The position numbers and the translations under genes were made by a program. The notes below the pieces were generated by a model, which saw nothing but the letters and a program-made list of their open reading frames with translations, was not told the DNA's origin and did not search any database. From positions 1,392,345 through 1,456,344 of the forward strand of contig CM012954.1 in assembly GCA_000181795.3 (NCBI GenBank): a DNA stretch of 64,000 nucleotides. The letters run 5' to 3'. Shown piece after piece: positions 35,834 to 46,469 of the stretch. Numbering within the stretch: position 1 is the first letter of the stretch; every line of letters begins with the position of its first letter. The stretch is from Trichinella spiralis (Eukaryota > Nematoda > Enoplea > Trichinellida > Trichinellidae).

Positions 35834-38229
35834 TATGCACAGAATCTATAATTTCCATCGCACAGAGAGAGATATGGATGCCAATAATTTGATAATATGA
35901 AATTTCAAAAAAAATGGACCTTTCTCTGCAAATGGTAATTTATATTTGTTTATTTATTTATTTGTTGAAATGTGAAAAATAAAAAAAATCAACAACAACA
36001 AACAACATTATTTTTCCACATTTGCCAATAGACAACAATTAGCATATTATGATGATGACCTTATTCTTCCCTTCTTTGTACTGAAAGTAATATTTTTCAT
36101 TGCACACTGTTTGATTCGATTCTATGAGATTGTTTGATTGAAAAATAATTGACCGCGGTGTTGATTTTGCATTTTTAGTTATTAGAAAAAAAAATTTTCT
36201 CTACAACTGAATAATAATAATAATAATAATAAACGAGCGCGCTACTACTTGTCAGCATTAAACTGAAGAATGCAGTCTACACTCGTGTGGTATTCGCCAC
36301 TCCAACAGTCTGGGGTGGAAAAATAAATACAACCCAGAGAAAGAGAGAGAATAAGCTAAATCAAATACACACTAGACAGTAGTAGCAGCAACCAGTCGGC
36401 CGAGTTAAGTAGCTTGAAACAGTTAATCATCAAATGAGCATTTAATAATAATATTTCAAGCTCGATCAACCTGTCGCACAAATTTATTACACCACCCACC
36501 CAGCCAGCCAGCCAGCCAGCGTCTCTGTCGCATACATATAATAATAATAGTTGAAGGGACAAAAAAAATTTAATAATAAAAAGCTTAAACCGATGAATAA
36601 TTAATTCAAGGTGGAATTTGTCAATCCGGTTTTCACGTCAACCGGTGCTGCTTTATACTTTTTTTTTAAATTTTCATCTTATTCAAATATGCTCTGTTTC
36701 TACTACCAACTGCTGCTGCTGCCTGTTTGTTTGTTTGTTTGTTTGTTGTGCTAGCCGTAGCAATTTCAAATTTATTTAAATTAATTTGAATAATTTGTCG
36801 ATTAAAGGAGAAACCAAAAAGGGTGAGCAAAGAGGGGGGCTAAAAAGATGACAAATGGGTCGGTCGGTCGGTCGGCACTTGTCGTGTGCAACGTGCTTTG
36901 TTTGTGTGTGCACTTACAGGCTAATCAACTGAACGATGACAATCTGTTTCTCTTCTCCACGTATGCATGCATTTCTGTGTGTGTTTGTGTCAATTTCACA
37001 AAAACACCTTATACAATATTTCCATTTTGCATTATTATTATTATTATTTATTTAAAAAACATTTCATTTTTCCCACCCCACCCCCACCTCGAGCTAGGCT
37101 AGTGGTGGGAATAATTTCGACCGAACAAAAACTCGAAAGTCTAGTCACAAAATGAAAATACAAGCACCAACGAATGGCAGAAATCAAGTTCCAAATCGTA
37201 GCCGCCACCGCAACCACCACCGTGAACGAGTAAAATTGAGCAGAAAAAAACAAAAAAGCCAGAAAAAATGCCAGCTTTATATTCATATATCTTTCACAAC
37301 AGTGATGTTTTGTTATATTTAATACAACGTGAAAACAAACAAACAAACAAACAAACAAGCGATTCCATTTTAGGTCGCCAGGCCGGCCTCGCCAGACCAA
37401 ACCTTCAGCAAAGTGTGCGTTTTTTTTCGGGAAATTCCAATGCAAATCTTTTTCCACCCAATCGAGCAAGCAATGAATAAAATTTGCACACAAAAAAGTC
37501 TGTCTGTCTGTTTCGAAACGGATCCAATCCAGTTTGGGTTATATTAAAATTCACGGCCGTCATCATCATCAATCTCTTTTTTACAATCAAAAGCAGACAA
37601 ACGGGAAAGTATATGTATATATTTGTAATAATTTTTTAAAATTTTATTTCCGCATACTTTTTCATCATAATCATAACGGATGTACATTTCTTTTTGTTTA
37701 TTTAGTTTCTCCCTTCCCGTAGTACGACAGACAACAAGGCCAATTTCCGGATGTGTCAACAACAACAACAACAACAACAAACAGACAATCATCATCATCA
37801 TCCGCGGAGATGTTGTACTTTTTTTTGTTAAAAAAATTAACATTTCAGGTCGTCAGCATCGTTTCCATGATTTCACAATTCGACAACAACAACAACAAGG
37901 CAACGTTTCTTTTGGTCTGTCAAAAAAATCACCAACACCAACACAACTAACAAAAAGCATCGTCACTTTTGGCCAATGTCACCCACGGTCAGCTTCATTT
38001 CTATGCAAAACAACTGTCTGCCTGCATCTGTCTGTCTATCCACAAGCGACAACCATTTCCGACTTGTATTTTATTATTATTAATTTAATTTCCTTTTTCC
38101 AATTGAAATATAATAAAAAAACAAATAATTTTTCCAAACATCAACCACAAAGTTTAATTCCATTTCGATATAAATATCGATTATTTGATTTATTTCTATT
38201 CGACAAGATCATCAATATGATGAGTGTGC

Positions 38230-38990
38230 AGTGTAAAGTATAGCTCGAGTTTCCTTATCGCGCCGACCTTGGCCGCCGCCGACGTCATTCGCGGACATTT
38301 TCGAACAGTTTCTTTTTTGTTTCTCTGCTCAGCCAGTTTGTCAATGTGAACTGTGTATTTTTTGTCGTTGTTTCAGAAGCGCCCCCTGGTGGCAGAAGCT
38401 TCTTCCGCATTCACAGAAGGGAGAGAGAGCGAGAAAAAAAGAGGAAGATAAAAGAAACGAAAAAAAATACGTCGAATCTGAATTTCCAAGTTGAATTTTT
38501 TTTTCATAAAATCATCGTTCACGGTCGACTGCAAATTTGCAGAAAGAATTTTGAAGAAGAAAAAAATATATATATAATATATATATTTATAACGAAGCAT
38601 AAAATAGCTGTTGCTGCTGGATAGTTCGATTGAATCCAGTCGACCAGGCAGCCAGTCAGCCAATCAGCGTGCCCTGATAATAGCCGCTCCTTCGCCGTCG
38701 TTCGGGACCCGCCTCGCGCGGCCCATTGGAGATCTGGAACGCATTTGAGCCAACGTTTCCGTCGGCCAACCGTCGACCAATCACGCACGACCGACTTGCC
38801 CGCCGACACGTCCAAGCTAACGTACACGCACACCGCACACACGAACGCTCGCACGCGCTCGCGAGCACCACCACTACCACAGACAGACAGACATACAGAC
38901 AGACCGTGAACTAAATTCTCTTCTTGTGGACCGTCTACTAGTACACCTACCACAACCAAGTTGAGCTGATACTATACAGGCTGTACTGGA
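38230..38990 (+). promoter_or_regulatory. GC-rich promoter region with three CCAAT boxes, upstream of the RBM-type gene
   Basis: This is the most CpG-rich non-coding stretch of the window, directly upstream of the RBM-type start codon. It holds an ATGACGTC CRE-like site (minus strand, 38281-38288), a CTCF-type site at 38379-38395, CCAAT on the plus strand at 38660-38664 and 38777-38781, and CCAAT on the minus strand at 38724-38728. Two of these sit in CCAATCA contexts, as NF-Y prefers. There is no clear TATA box. The transcription start is not visible, and part of the region may be 5' untranslated exon. Confidence 0.5.
38379..38395 (-). promoter_or_regulatory. CTCF-type binding site
   Basis: Read on the minus strand the 17 bases are CTGCCACCAGGGGGCGC, which matches the core of the animal CTCF consensus (CCACNAGGGGGCGC) at every informative position. 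It lies 600 bp upstream of the RBM-type coding start, within the GC-rich promoter region. Function is inferred from the motif alone. Confidence 0.55.
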
Positions 38991-38994
38991 CGCG

Positions 38995-41900
38995 ATGGTA
39001 CGCCAACAAAGCAACGATGAATCCAAAATAATCAAATCAACGCCGCACCCCACTGTCACAACTGCGAACACCGCCGACACGCAAGTGAACACCACCAACA
39101 CGATCGAAACGCAAAATACCGACAACAACACCACCGACGACGATGTTATCAGCACCGGTACTGGATATCCATTGGTACAGCAAAATGGACAAAGGTAGTG
39201 TTTGTTTTTTTCCTGAACGTTCTTCTCTACGATCCCAAATTCACATCGATCCGTCGAACGAATTTTTTTTCCTAGGCGCTACGGACCGCCGTACGATTGG
39301 ACCGGACCCCCGCCTCCGAAAGGTTGCGAAGTATTCGTCGGCAAACTTCCACGGGATGTCACGGAACAAGAACTTGTACCGGTGTTCGAACGGGTCGGGC
39401 GAATTTACGAGATGCGCATGATGATGGACTTCAACGGAAGCAACCGCGGCTACGCGTTCGTCACCTTCTGCGACAAAGAGCAGGCGAAGCGCGCTTGTCA
39501 ACAGTTGAACGGCTTCGAAATCCGACGCGGACGCTTCATTGGCGTTCTCAAAAGTGTCGACAATTGTCGGTTGGTTTATTAAAAAAAGAGAAAAAAAACA
39601 AGCCCTCCTCATTTATCCCCCTTTTTCTTCTTCTTTCATTGCAGCCTCTACGTCAGCGGCATACCGAGAGACAAATCCCGAGAAGATGTGCGTTCAGAAA
39701 TTGCCCGCCTCACTGACGGCGTGGTCGATGTGATTTTGTACCCGAGTGCGATGGACAAGTCGAAAAATCGAGGCTTCGCTTTCATCGAATACGAATCGCA
39801 TCGTTCTGCCGCCATGGCTCGACGCAAGCTGGCTCCCAATCGTCTGACACTCTGGGGCAATGAGATCACCGTCGACTGGGCTGAGCCGGAAAGAGACGTC
39901 GACGAAGAAACAATGGCTCAGGTGAGACAACTAACATGCACCAAGTACAGTCAACTGAACCAAGTCTGTGTGCACGGTCGAAATCCTCAGTTGTTGTCGT
40001 TGAATTCACTGGTCCCGCCCCACCCCCTCTCCCGCTCACCCACCCCCAGTTTCTGTCTCTCTCTCTCTCTGCTCAATTTCATCACGTTCATTGTTTGTTT
40101 ATTCGCATGCCCACTGCGTCACAGAAAATGCATCTCTGCAACTGTCAACGCAATTTCCATCGGAAATGGCAAATCTCACGTGACCATTCATTGCACGTGA
40201 CGGTGACTAGTGTCTCTGTCTCACTTTGAATAGTTTCCATCCAGTATGGGCAAACAATCTGCAAAAAACAAACGAACAGATATCTCGTTGTTCGTAACAT
40301 CAGAATCCAAAAAAATTTTGATTCTAACTGTTGCTTGTTGTACACAGTAGTTGCATGCAGATTGTCTTTTCTTCTGAGCGTAAAAGCCTTTTCCTTTTCA
40401 ATGCACTGAATGATTGGTATTTGAGGTTAAAAAACTGTACGTGCGAAATTTGATGATGCACACAACGGAAGAGCATCTTCGTGAAGTAGTCGAAGCAATA
40501 TCCGGCACCGGCACAGTGGAGCGGGTGAAAAAGATCCGAGACTATGCATTTGTGCACTTTTCCAGGCGTGAAGACGCAATACGCGTCCAAGAAGCTCTGA
40601 ACGGTAAACAACAGCTCTTCTTTTCCACTTGTATTCCATTTCCATTAATTCATTCAATTCAGGACAAGACCTAGACGGCAGTGTGGTTGAGGTGAAGCTG
40701 GCCAAACCGCCAGATCGGTCGATCATGCGTTTTGTGAAAAATGCGCAAAAAATAAGCAACAGCGCACGTTTAGGCGACGGACTTCACTCCCACCATCATC
40801 GGTCTCTTGTCGCTGCAGCAGCGCAGCTGTATTCAGTGGCAATGGGCACCGGCCGGCCCGAACACAAGCTTCAACCGTGCAGTGGAAAAATGTTGGCATT
40901 GGATCAACCGTCGGCTGCCACATCCGCTTACGTCGGCTTTCCTTGCATCGATCCGTTTGCATTGGCTCCAGTTGTAGCTGCTGCAGCCACCGCACCACCA
41001 TGCTCGCTTCAGTAATCAAACAGACAAACAGCCCCATCTACTGATTCTGATAATCAATTGTTTTTAAGCCCCAAACAGCAAAGCAACAACGGCGCCAGAT
41101 TCCGCGGCAGAGGCGCGGCCGGTATGCGTGCTGCCAGTTTTCAAGCGATGGTCAACAACACGTTCCGACGAGGATGCCTTCAGCTAGCCGACGTAAGCAA
41201 CTTATTTTTTTTTCTCGACTAACCAACTAATTGCAGGATCTCTCGTTGTCCAGCCAACAGAAGCCGACAATGCTTGATACTGTACCACCACCTCTGGCTG
41301 TCGTCGGACCGCCCCCTGCTACTTTGTATACACCAGCTCCTGCCGACGTTTCTGCACTGATGCCGGCCGCAACCCTGCCCAGTGTTGTACCGTCTGTTTG
41401 CTCACCAAATCTGCTCGTCCTACGCGGTGGCTTCAGCCAGGTAACTGATTTCAATCATTATTCACTAACAACAACAACAACAACTCTTTTGCACAAAAAA
41501 CAACAACAACAACAAGCTCAGCAACAAAAATGAAACCCTCTTTGCATTTTAAAATGATTTCTCTCTTTCTATCCCTATTTGTTTGTATATATATATTTCT
41601 CTCTCTCTCTCTCTTTCTGTATGTATGATGTACACGTATGTGAAGAAATACAAATATATGTTTGTGTTTCTGTGTGCACAGAATGTGCATCAATCACTAC
41701 AATTAATCAAAAGCAAAGAAAGATGCCGACGGCCAAGCATCACCAATGCAAACATACGCGCGTGTCCAAATTGTCTCCACTCGGCCTTGGACCGACCGGG
41801 GTGGGTAAACAGCCTTTTATTCCAGCGGACAGAAATTTTCGTTATCGACCCTAACATGGCCCAGCCAGAGCAAATGCACGCGCGCGCTTATCATTTGTAG

Positions 41901-44731
41901 AATATTTTCAACGTCCTCGGTACTATGTCACAATTCATCAACCTTCGTCCGCATCACCACCGCTCTCTCTCTCTCTCTCAATCTCAATCTCTTTCCCAAC
42001 ATTTGTACATTTTTCCACTATTAGCCTTGTTACTACTTCTTACTCTCCTCTTCTCTGCATACTTTTTATATCTCTTTACAAACTACTAACTGGCCTTATT
42101 CTGAAAAAACTACAAAATTTATTTACCATATTATATATATATATATATATTTATGTACAAGCAAGCATGTCAGGTAGAAGAGAAATTGCGCGCGATAAAT
42201 CGAAGGCCATTCACTTTATGTTACAGAAAATTTCACATTTGCACCGTCGTTGGCTACTTTCCTGCTACTGCCTGTGCAAGTCGTTCAATCAATCAGCTGA
42301 CTGATGAATTACAATTTTAAGTATATTCCCACAATTCAAGTATTGATTGGATTGTCTCTTTTTGAAAAGTAATCAAGCAGTGCACATAAATAGGTACTGA
42401 CGCACAACAAAGAAAAACACACCACACGGCAGCAGTGTTCAAAACACAGATCTACCCACAATCACACAGATATTCCAAGTCGCAACCAGTAAATCAATCA
42501 ATCAATCAGCCTATAAAAATGTCTCTTCATCTATTTCATTTTTTGTTCAGGGTTTTTTTAACAAACAGTTTCATTTTTCCTTCCGTTCCACCCATTTTAT
42601 TAATCACAATCATCAGTACGAAGGCAAAAATTATCACAGTCGAATCAAATCATTTCTCAGCCTAGTAGTAGTAGTAGTTCAACGGAATTTCAGCCAACAA
42701 GCCACACCCTTCAGTGGTTGGCACAATAAATTAATTAACTGACGACCTCTCAAAGCGGTGGTGGGCGTCAACGGTGATAGCTGATCGGCGTTTCCAATCC
42801 GACCCCGATTTATTCCAGTTTTCCTTATTTAATCATTTCCAACGCCAGATAAGATTGTCCTGGTTAATAATGATCGCTGTCGGTGAAACCTCAAAATTTT
42901 CATCCCATAAAATATCATTGAAACAAAATTCCAAAATCAACCGAACGAGATTTTGAAAAATATATGTGTTTTCCAAAACATATATTGGTCGAAAAATTTA
43001 TTTCCATCATTTTTAACTTATACAACTAACTACCAATTCAACAACAAGATATTTCATTTCCATCTTCTGCTCAGTTGGCCAAATACATGAGTTTTTTTTC
43101 CATTGAAATTTAAATTGACTTGACTTGACTTGAGCATTAATAAGTAACGTGAATGTCGTCAGAATTGCATCATTATTAGCCGAGTAGCGTGGAACACATT
43201 CAGTGCAAACAATTCATCTCAGAAACATGTTTTGGAGGAAAATAGAAGAAATATTTTGAGTTGAGAGAAGTTGTGTTCCAGTTCATTCTTGTTATGAAAG
43301 TTCCATTTTTGACCTACTCGAAGAAAATTTCTACCATACGCTTATTCTAAATCATAAAAGACAATTCGCAACGCGCCCACGTCTGTAGATTTTATCTGAC
43401 AATACGCAATCGACCTTTCACTGACTAACTCATCACTGATAACATCTCATCGCTCTGGCCAAACGAACAAACATCTGCACAACTTGCTCATCACAACTTA
43501 CTGTACAACTTATGATCAGATAAATAAATCAACGAATACCCTTCACGTGATATAAGATAAAATTCCACAATTCAAAACTATACAACTACAGACCGTAGGA
43601 AAAGAAAAGCTCACCAACTATTTCGCTTATTGAAATAAATGAATCGGTGATCAATAATAAAAGGATAATCGATTTATAAATAAATAAATATATATATAAA
43701 TCATGTTGAAGCTGTATGAAATAAGACAAACAAAACACCACAAATTTCCCAAACCTCAAACTTAATGCATAAATAAGAATAACCTAACTTAATGCAGAAA
43801 GTGATTTTGGAAGAAAACAAACATACACACATATATACAACCGAAACAAAAGAATGAAAAATCACTTACCATTTCAGATGCTCGAAGAATACTGCAGGCA
43901 GAATAATTGGGGAATGCCTCGGTACCATTTGGTGTCGTCAGGCAGTAGTGATGGTAACGACGAAAACACGCTCTACGCGTACAGGGTCGAAGTGCCGTCT
44001 CTGCTTCCCACGTACGGTAGCTTTTTACCACGAGAGATGGTATCGGAACGTCAAGAAGCGCAAGAATTGGCTGCCCGGTTCGTGCTGAGCCAGTTGGGCA
44101 TTTCACTGGCCACCACTGGATCCAACGGTATAATATCCATTCGACCATTCCATTCCATCCCATTTCACTGAACGACACATTTTCAGGAGAATTAGGCGCC
44201 GGCGATGAAACGACCACGGTTGGAGCGCTGGCCGTGGTGCCGGTGTCGTGCATTCGAAGTCCGAGCGGCGATTCTGGCATCAGTGCCGTGTCGAACAATT
44301 CTACAACAAACAATTCTGCAAAAGCGACGTTGGTTCATCCCCCCGCGACCACGTACGAATTGCAAACCAGCACCGTCGCCAGTACGACTCCAATATACCA
44401 CCAACAACAACAGCAGGCAACCGCTATTCGCTACGAGAATATGGTCATACCTGCCGAATACAACGCAGCTTTGCAGCCGATGCTTGTGCAAAGCATGCCG
44501 TTCGCCATACCGGCGGCGGCGGCCGCTGGTCCAAGCTGGATGCCGTCTTACATGAACGTCTGCAATGGCGCGTTCATTGATCCACAAACAGCCACCATGG
44601 CGCCGGCCTTTCCTACCTGTCCGACATTCTATTGGAATTACGATGTGGCGCCGGCGGTAGTGGCTCCAACTGCTCCAGCTAGCATACCCCATACCGTAGC
44701 TCCAATACCGAGATGCATGTCAGCCAGCTAG
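38995..44731 (+). CDS. A1CF/RBM46/RBM47-type RNA-binding protein, complete
   Basis: An RNA-binding protein of the APOBEC1-complementation-factor group. Nine exons chain in phase: 38995-39194, 39276-39569, 39645-39921, 40426-40603, 40663-41011, 41069-41192, 41237-41440, 43878-44127 and 44187-44731, giving 806 residues. After a Thr/Asn-rich start comes the family's [13 protein letters not shown] lead-in. RRM1 (about 84-160) has VFVGKL and [11 protein letters not shown]2 (about 165-245) has LYVSGI and [11 protein letters not shown]3 (about 260-330) has LYVRNL and [20 protein letters not shown] links RRM2 to RRM3, as in A1CF. An Ala/Pro-rich spacer with an RGRG patch follows. Residues 543-622 form the C-terminal dsRNA-binding-like domain ([17 protein letters not shown]), then an Ala/Thr-rich tail. 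It is about 200 residues longer than the vertebrate proteins through spacer and tail. Nematodes are not known to have APOBEC1, so an RNA-stability or splicing role is more likely than editing. Confidence 0.93.
41441..43877 (+). other. 2.4 kb intron of the RBM-type gene
   Basis: This intron separates the Pro/Ala spacer exon from the dsRNA-binding-domain exon; both junctions are phase 0. It contains CT-rich and AAC/CAA repeats near its start, a candidate cassette exon at 41682-41804, a (TA)n run near 42131-42150 and otherwise AT-rich sequence without other coding signal. Confidence 0.7.
41682..41804 (+). CDS. Candidate in-frame cassette exon of the RBM-type gene
   Basis: Within the 2.4 kb intron, a pyrimidine-rich acceptor (TGTGCACAG) and a donor TGG|GTAAAC bound 123 bases, exactly 41 codons. 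They are open in the phase-0 frame that both flanking exons use. The peptide includes [20 protein letters not shown] and ends HSALDRPGW. It would insert between the spacer and the dsRNA-binding domain. It could be an alternative exon or chance; I do not know a matching segment in the vertebrate proteins. Confidence 0.35.
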
Positions 44732-45669
44732 ACGATGGTACAATCCGCACAGCGCTTCTTCTTGTATTACTGAAAAAAACGAAAAAAAACAAAAACCTTA
44801 TTATTTTATTCATTAAGTCGTCCACACTGTCCATGATATCCACACATACAGACAACATACAACAACGCACAATGTGGTCAACAGTTATGTACGTCTGCAG
44901 CAGCAATATACATACATATATATCGACAATGCCTACTTTGTTCACAACTTTTTTCTTCTTTATGCACACCGCAATCCAAGTTCGCCTTAACCATACCATG
45001 TATCTTACCACCGTGAACGATGCATTCATTCATCATCACTTGTCTGTCGTTTCTTCTCTTCTTATTTCTATCTTTTTCTCTGTTTGTTTCTCCCTCTCGC
45101 GTTCTCTCTCTCTCTCTCTCTCTCTTTCTCTGTATGCTCTATAACACTTCACTCTCGCTCTCTTTTTCAGAGTGTGTCTTATTTTTTGAGTCTCTTAATC
45201 CTTCTGCTCTGTTTGTTCCTTAGCACATTTTATTCTTTGCTCATCCGTTGCCTTCGTAAGCTAAAAAGCATTTTGAAAAGAAACACAGTCATTTATAAAA
45301 TCATTCAATTTTTTTCATCAAATAAAAACACAAGTACAAAAAGGAAAAGATATAAAATAGAGAAAAAATCTCTTCGTAAATTCGTCAACATCTGAATATG
45401 GTAAGTAAAAAATTATTCATCTTCGATGTAAGAAAAGAAAAAACAATTTTTACCTGTTTTTAATAACAAAGCATCATTCATCTAAGATTATAAAAATGAA
45501 AGAAACGAGAAATTCCGAAGCAACGAAACTGCACCACGAAAAGCAACTGCAACGAGCATGCGAGTAGGAAGATGATGATGCAACAATTCATCATGTGGCA
45601 ATAAGTAAAATTATTATTATTAACAATGCAATTGCCCAGTTGCAATGAATTCACGTCTCATTGCAACTT
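44732..45669. other. Convergent 3' spacer
   Basis: This lies between the stop codons of the RBM-type gene (+) and WDFY3 (-). It contains CT-rich tracts (45090-45170), an AATAAA on the plus strand near 45320 and a TTTATT (AATAAA on the minus strand) near 45228. No gene is seen. Confidence 0.65.
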
Positions 45670-45981
45670 TTAACTAGCATGGTTCGACGATTGAGAATCG
45701 TCGGTTGCCTTCAGACGAGCATGGCAACTCTGACACACCCGAACTGGCCTTCGAATTCGTAAATGCCGTATTTCAGACTCAAATCTACTACACCTGAAAA
45801 AAAAGAAGTTATTACCATACGGAAATAATAAAATCTGTATCTGCATCATTCCATCTATTATTTATATACCTCGAACAAAACAGCTGCCCACAATTGCGAC
45901 AATGATGACGTCGATCTGTCAACGTAAATTTCTGATGACAATTGGAACACAAATTTCTCGACGGATCTTGAACCCAATGAT
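45670..45981 (-). other. WDFY3 C-terminal FYVE zinc finger
   Basis: The PI3P-binding FYVE finger spans the last two exons (45793/45870 junction). It shows WVQD (the WxxD motif), RRHHCRNCG, the CxxC pairs of two zinc sites and the final RVCQSC. All eight zinc ligands are present, so membrane targeting should be intact. The protein ends 22 residues after the final CxxC. Confidence 0.95.
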
Positions 45982-46423
45982 CAGCTCGGCCACCATTATG
46001 ACCATCACCGACAGTCCACATCCAAACCCGGCCACGTCCATCACCGACATACAACGCTTTGTGATCTCTTAAAAATGAACAAATTTATCAGTAAATAAAA
46101 CAGATAACCAAAAACAAATGTATATCGAATTACTTGGATGGCATCAACGCAGTCACAGCAGCTGGTGCGGGATTATCCTTGCGTTCAAATGCAGTATGCA
46201 TTGTCAATTTTCCCCGGAAAACTAGCTGCCGTTCCCAATGAAATTTTCGCTGCGGTTCACCATCACCACAACAATTTCCACCTTCCGAAGATTTTTGCAT
46301 TGTCGATTCAGAGCTGCGTCGACGAATATCCACCATTTCAGAATTTCGACTTTTTACCACTTCAGCACAACTAGACGTCGGCAAAACTTTCGACACGCCC
46401 TCATCAACAAAAGCTGCATCTGC

Positions 46424-46469
<46 letters not shown>

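Larger units (their letters stand above)
30813..38229. other. Long repeat-rich region, no convincing gene
   Basis: This is 7.4 kb of mostly AT-rich DNA with many microsatellites: CAGA 31244-31268, TTGA 33724-33753, AACC-type 33801-33823, AAC 35805-35833, AAT 36205-36232, AAAC 37335-37357. A short segment at 33149-33237 has a good acceptor and a perfect donor (ACG|GTAAGT); the only open frame is lysine-rich, so it may be an untranslated exon. A frame at 33964-34152 begins like a signal peptide. Nothing else stands out. Confidence 0.5.

Noticed and set aside
37680-38243. 187-codon plus-strand frame upstream of the RBM-type gene
   Set aside because: It starts with Phe/Ser-rich and poly-Asn/Ile repeats, has AT-rich codons unlike the real exons and shows no domain; more likely spacer or untranslated sequence.
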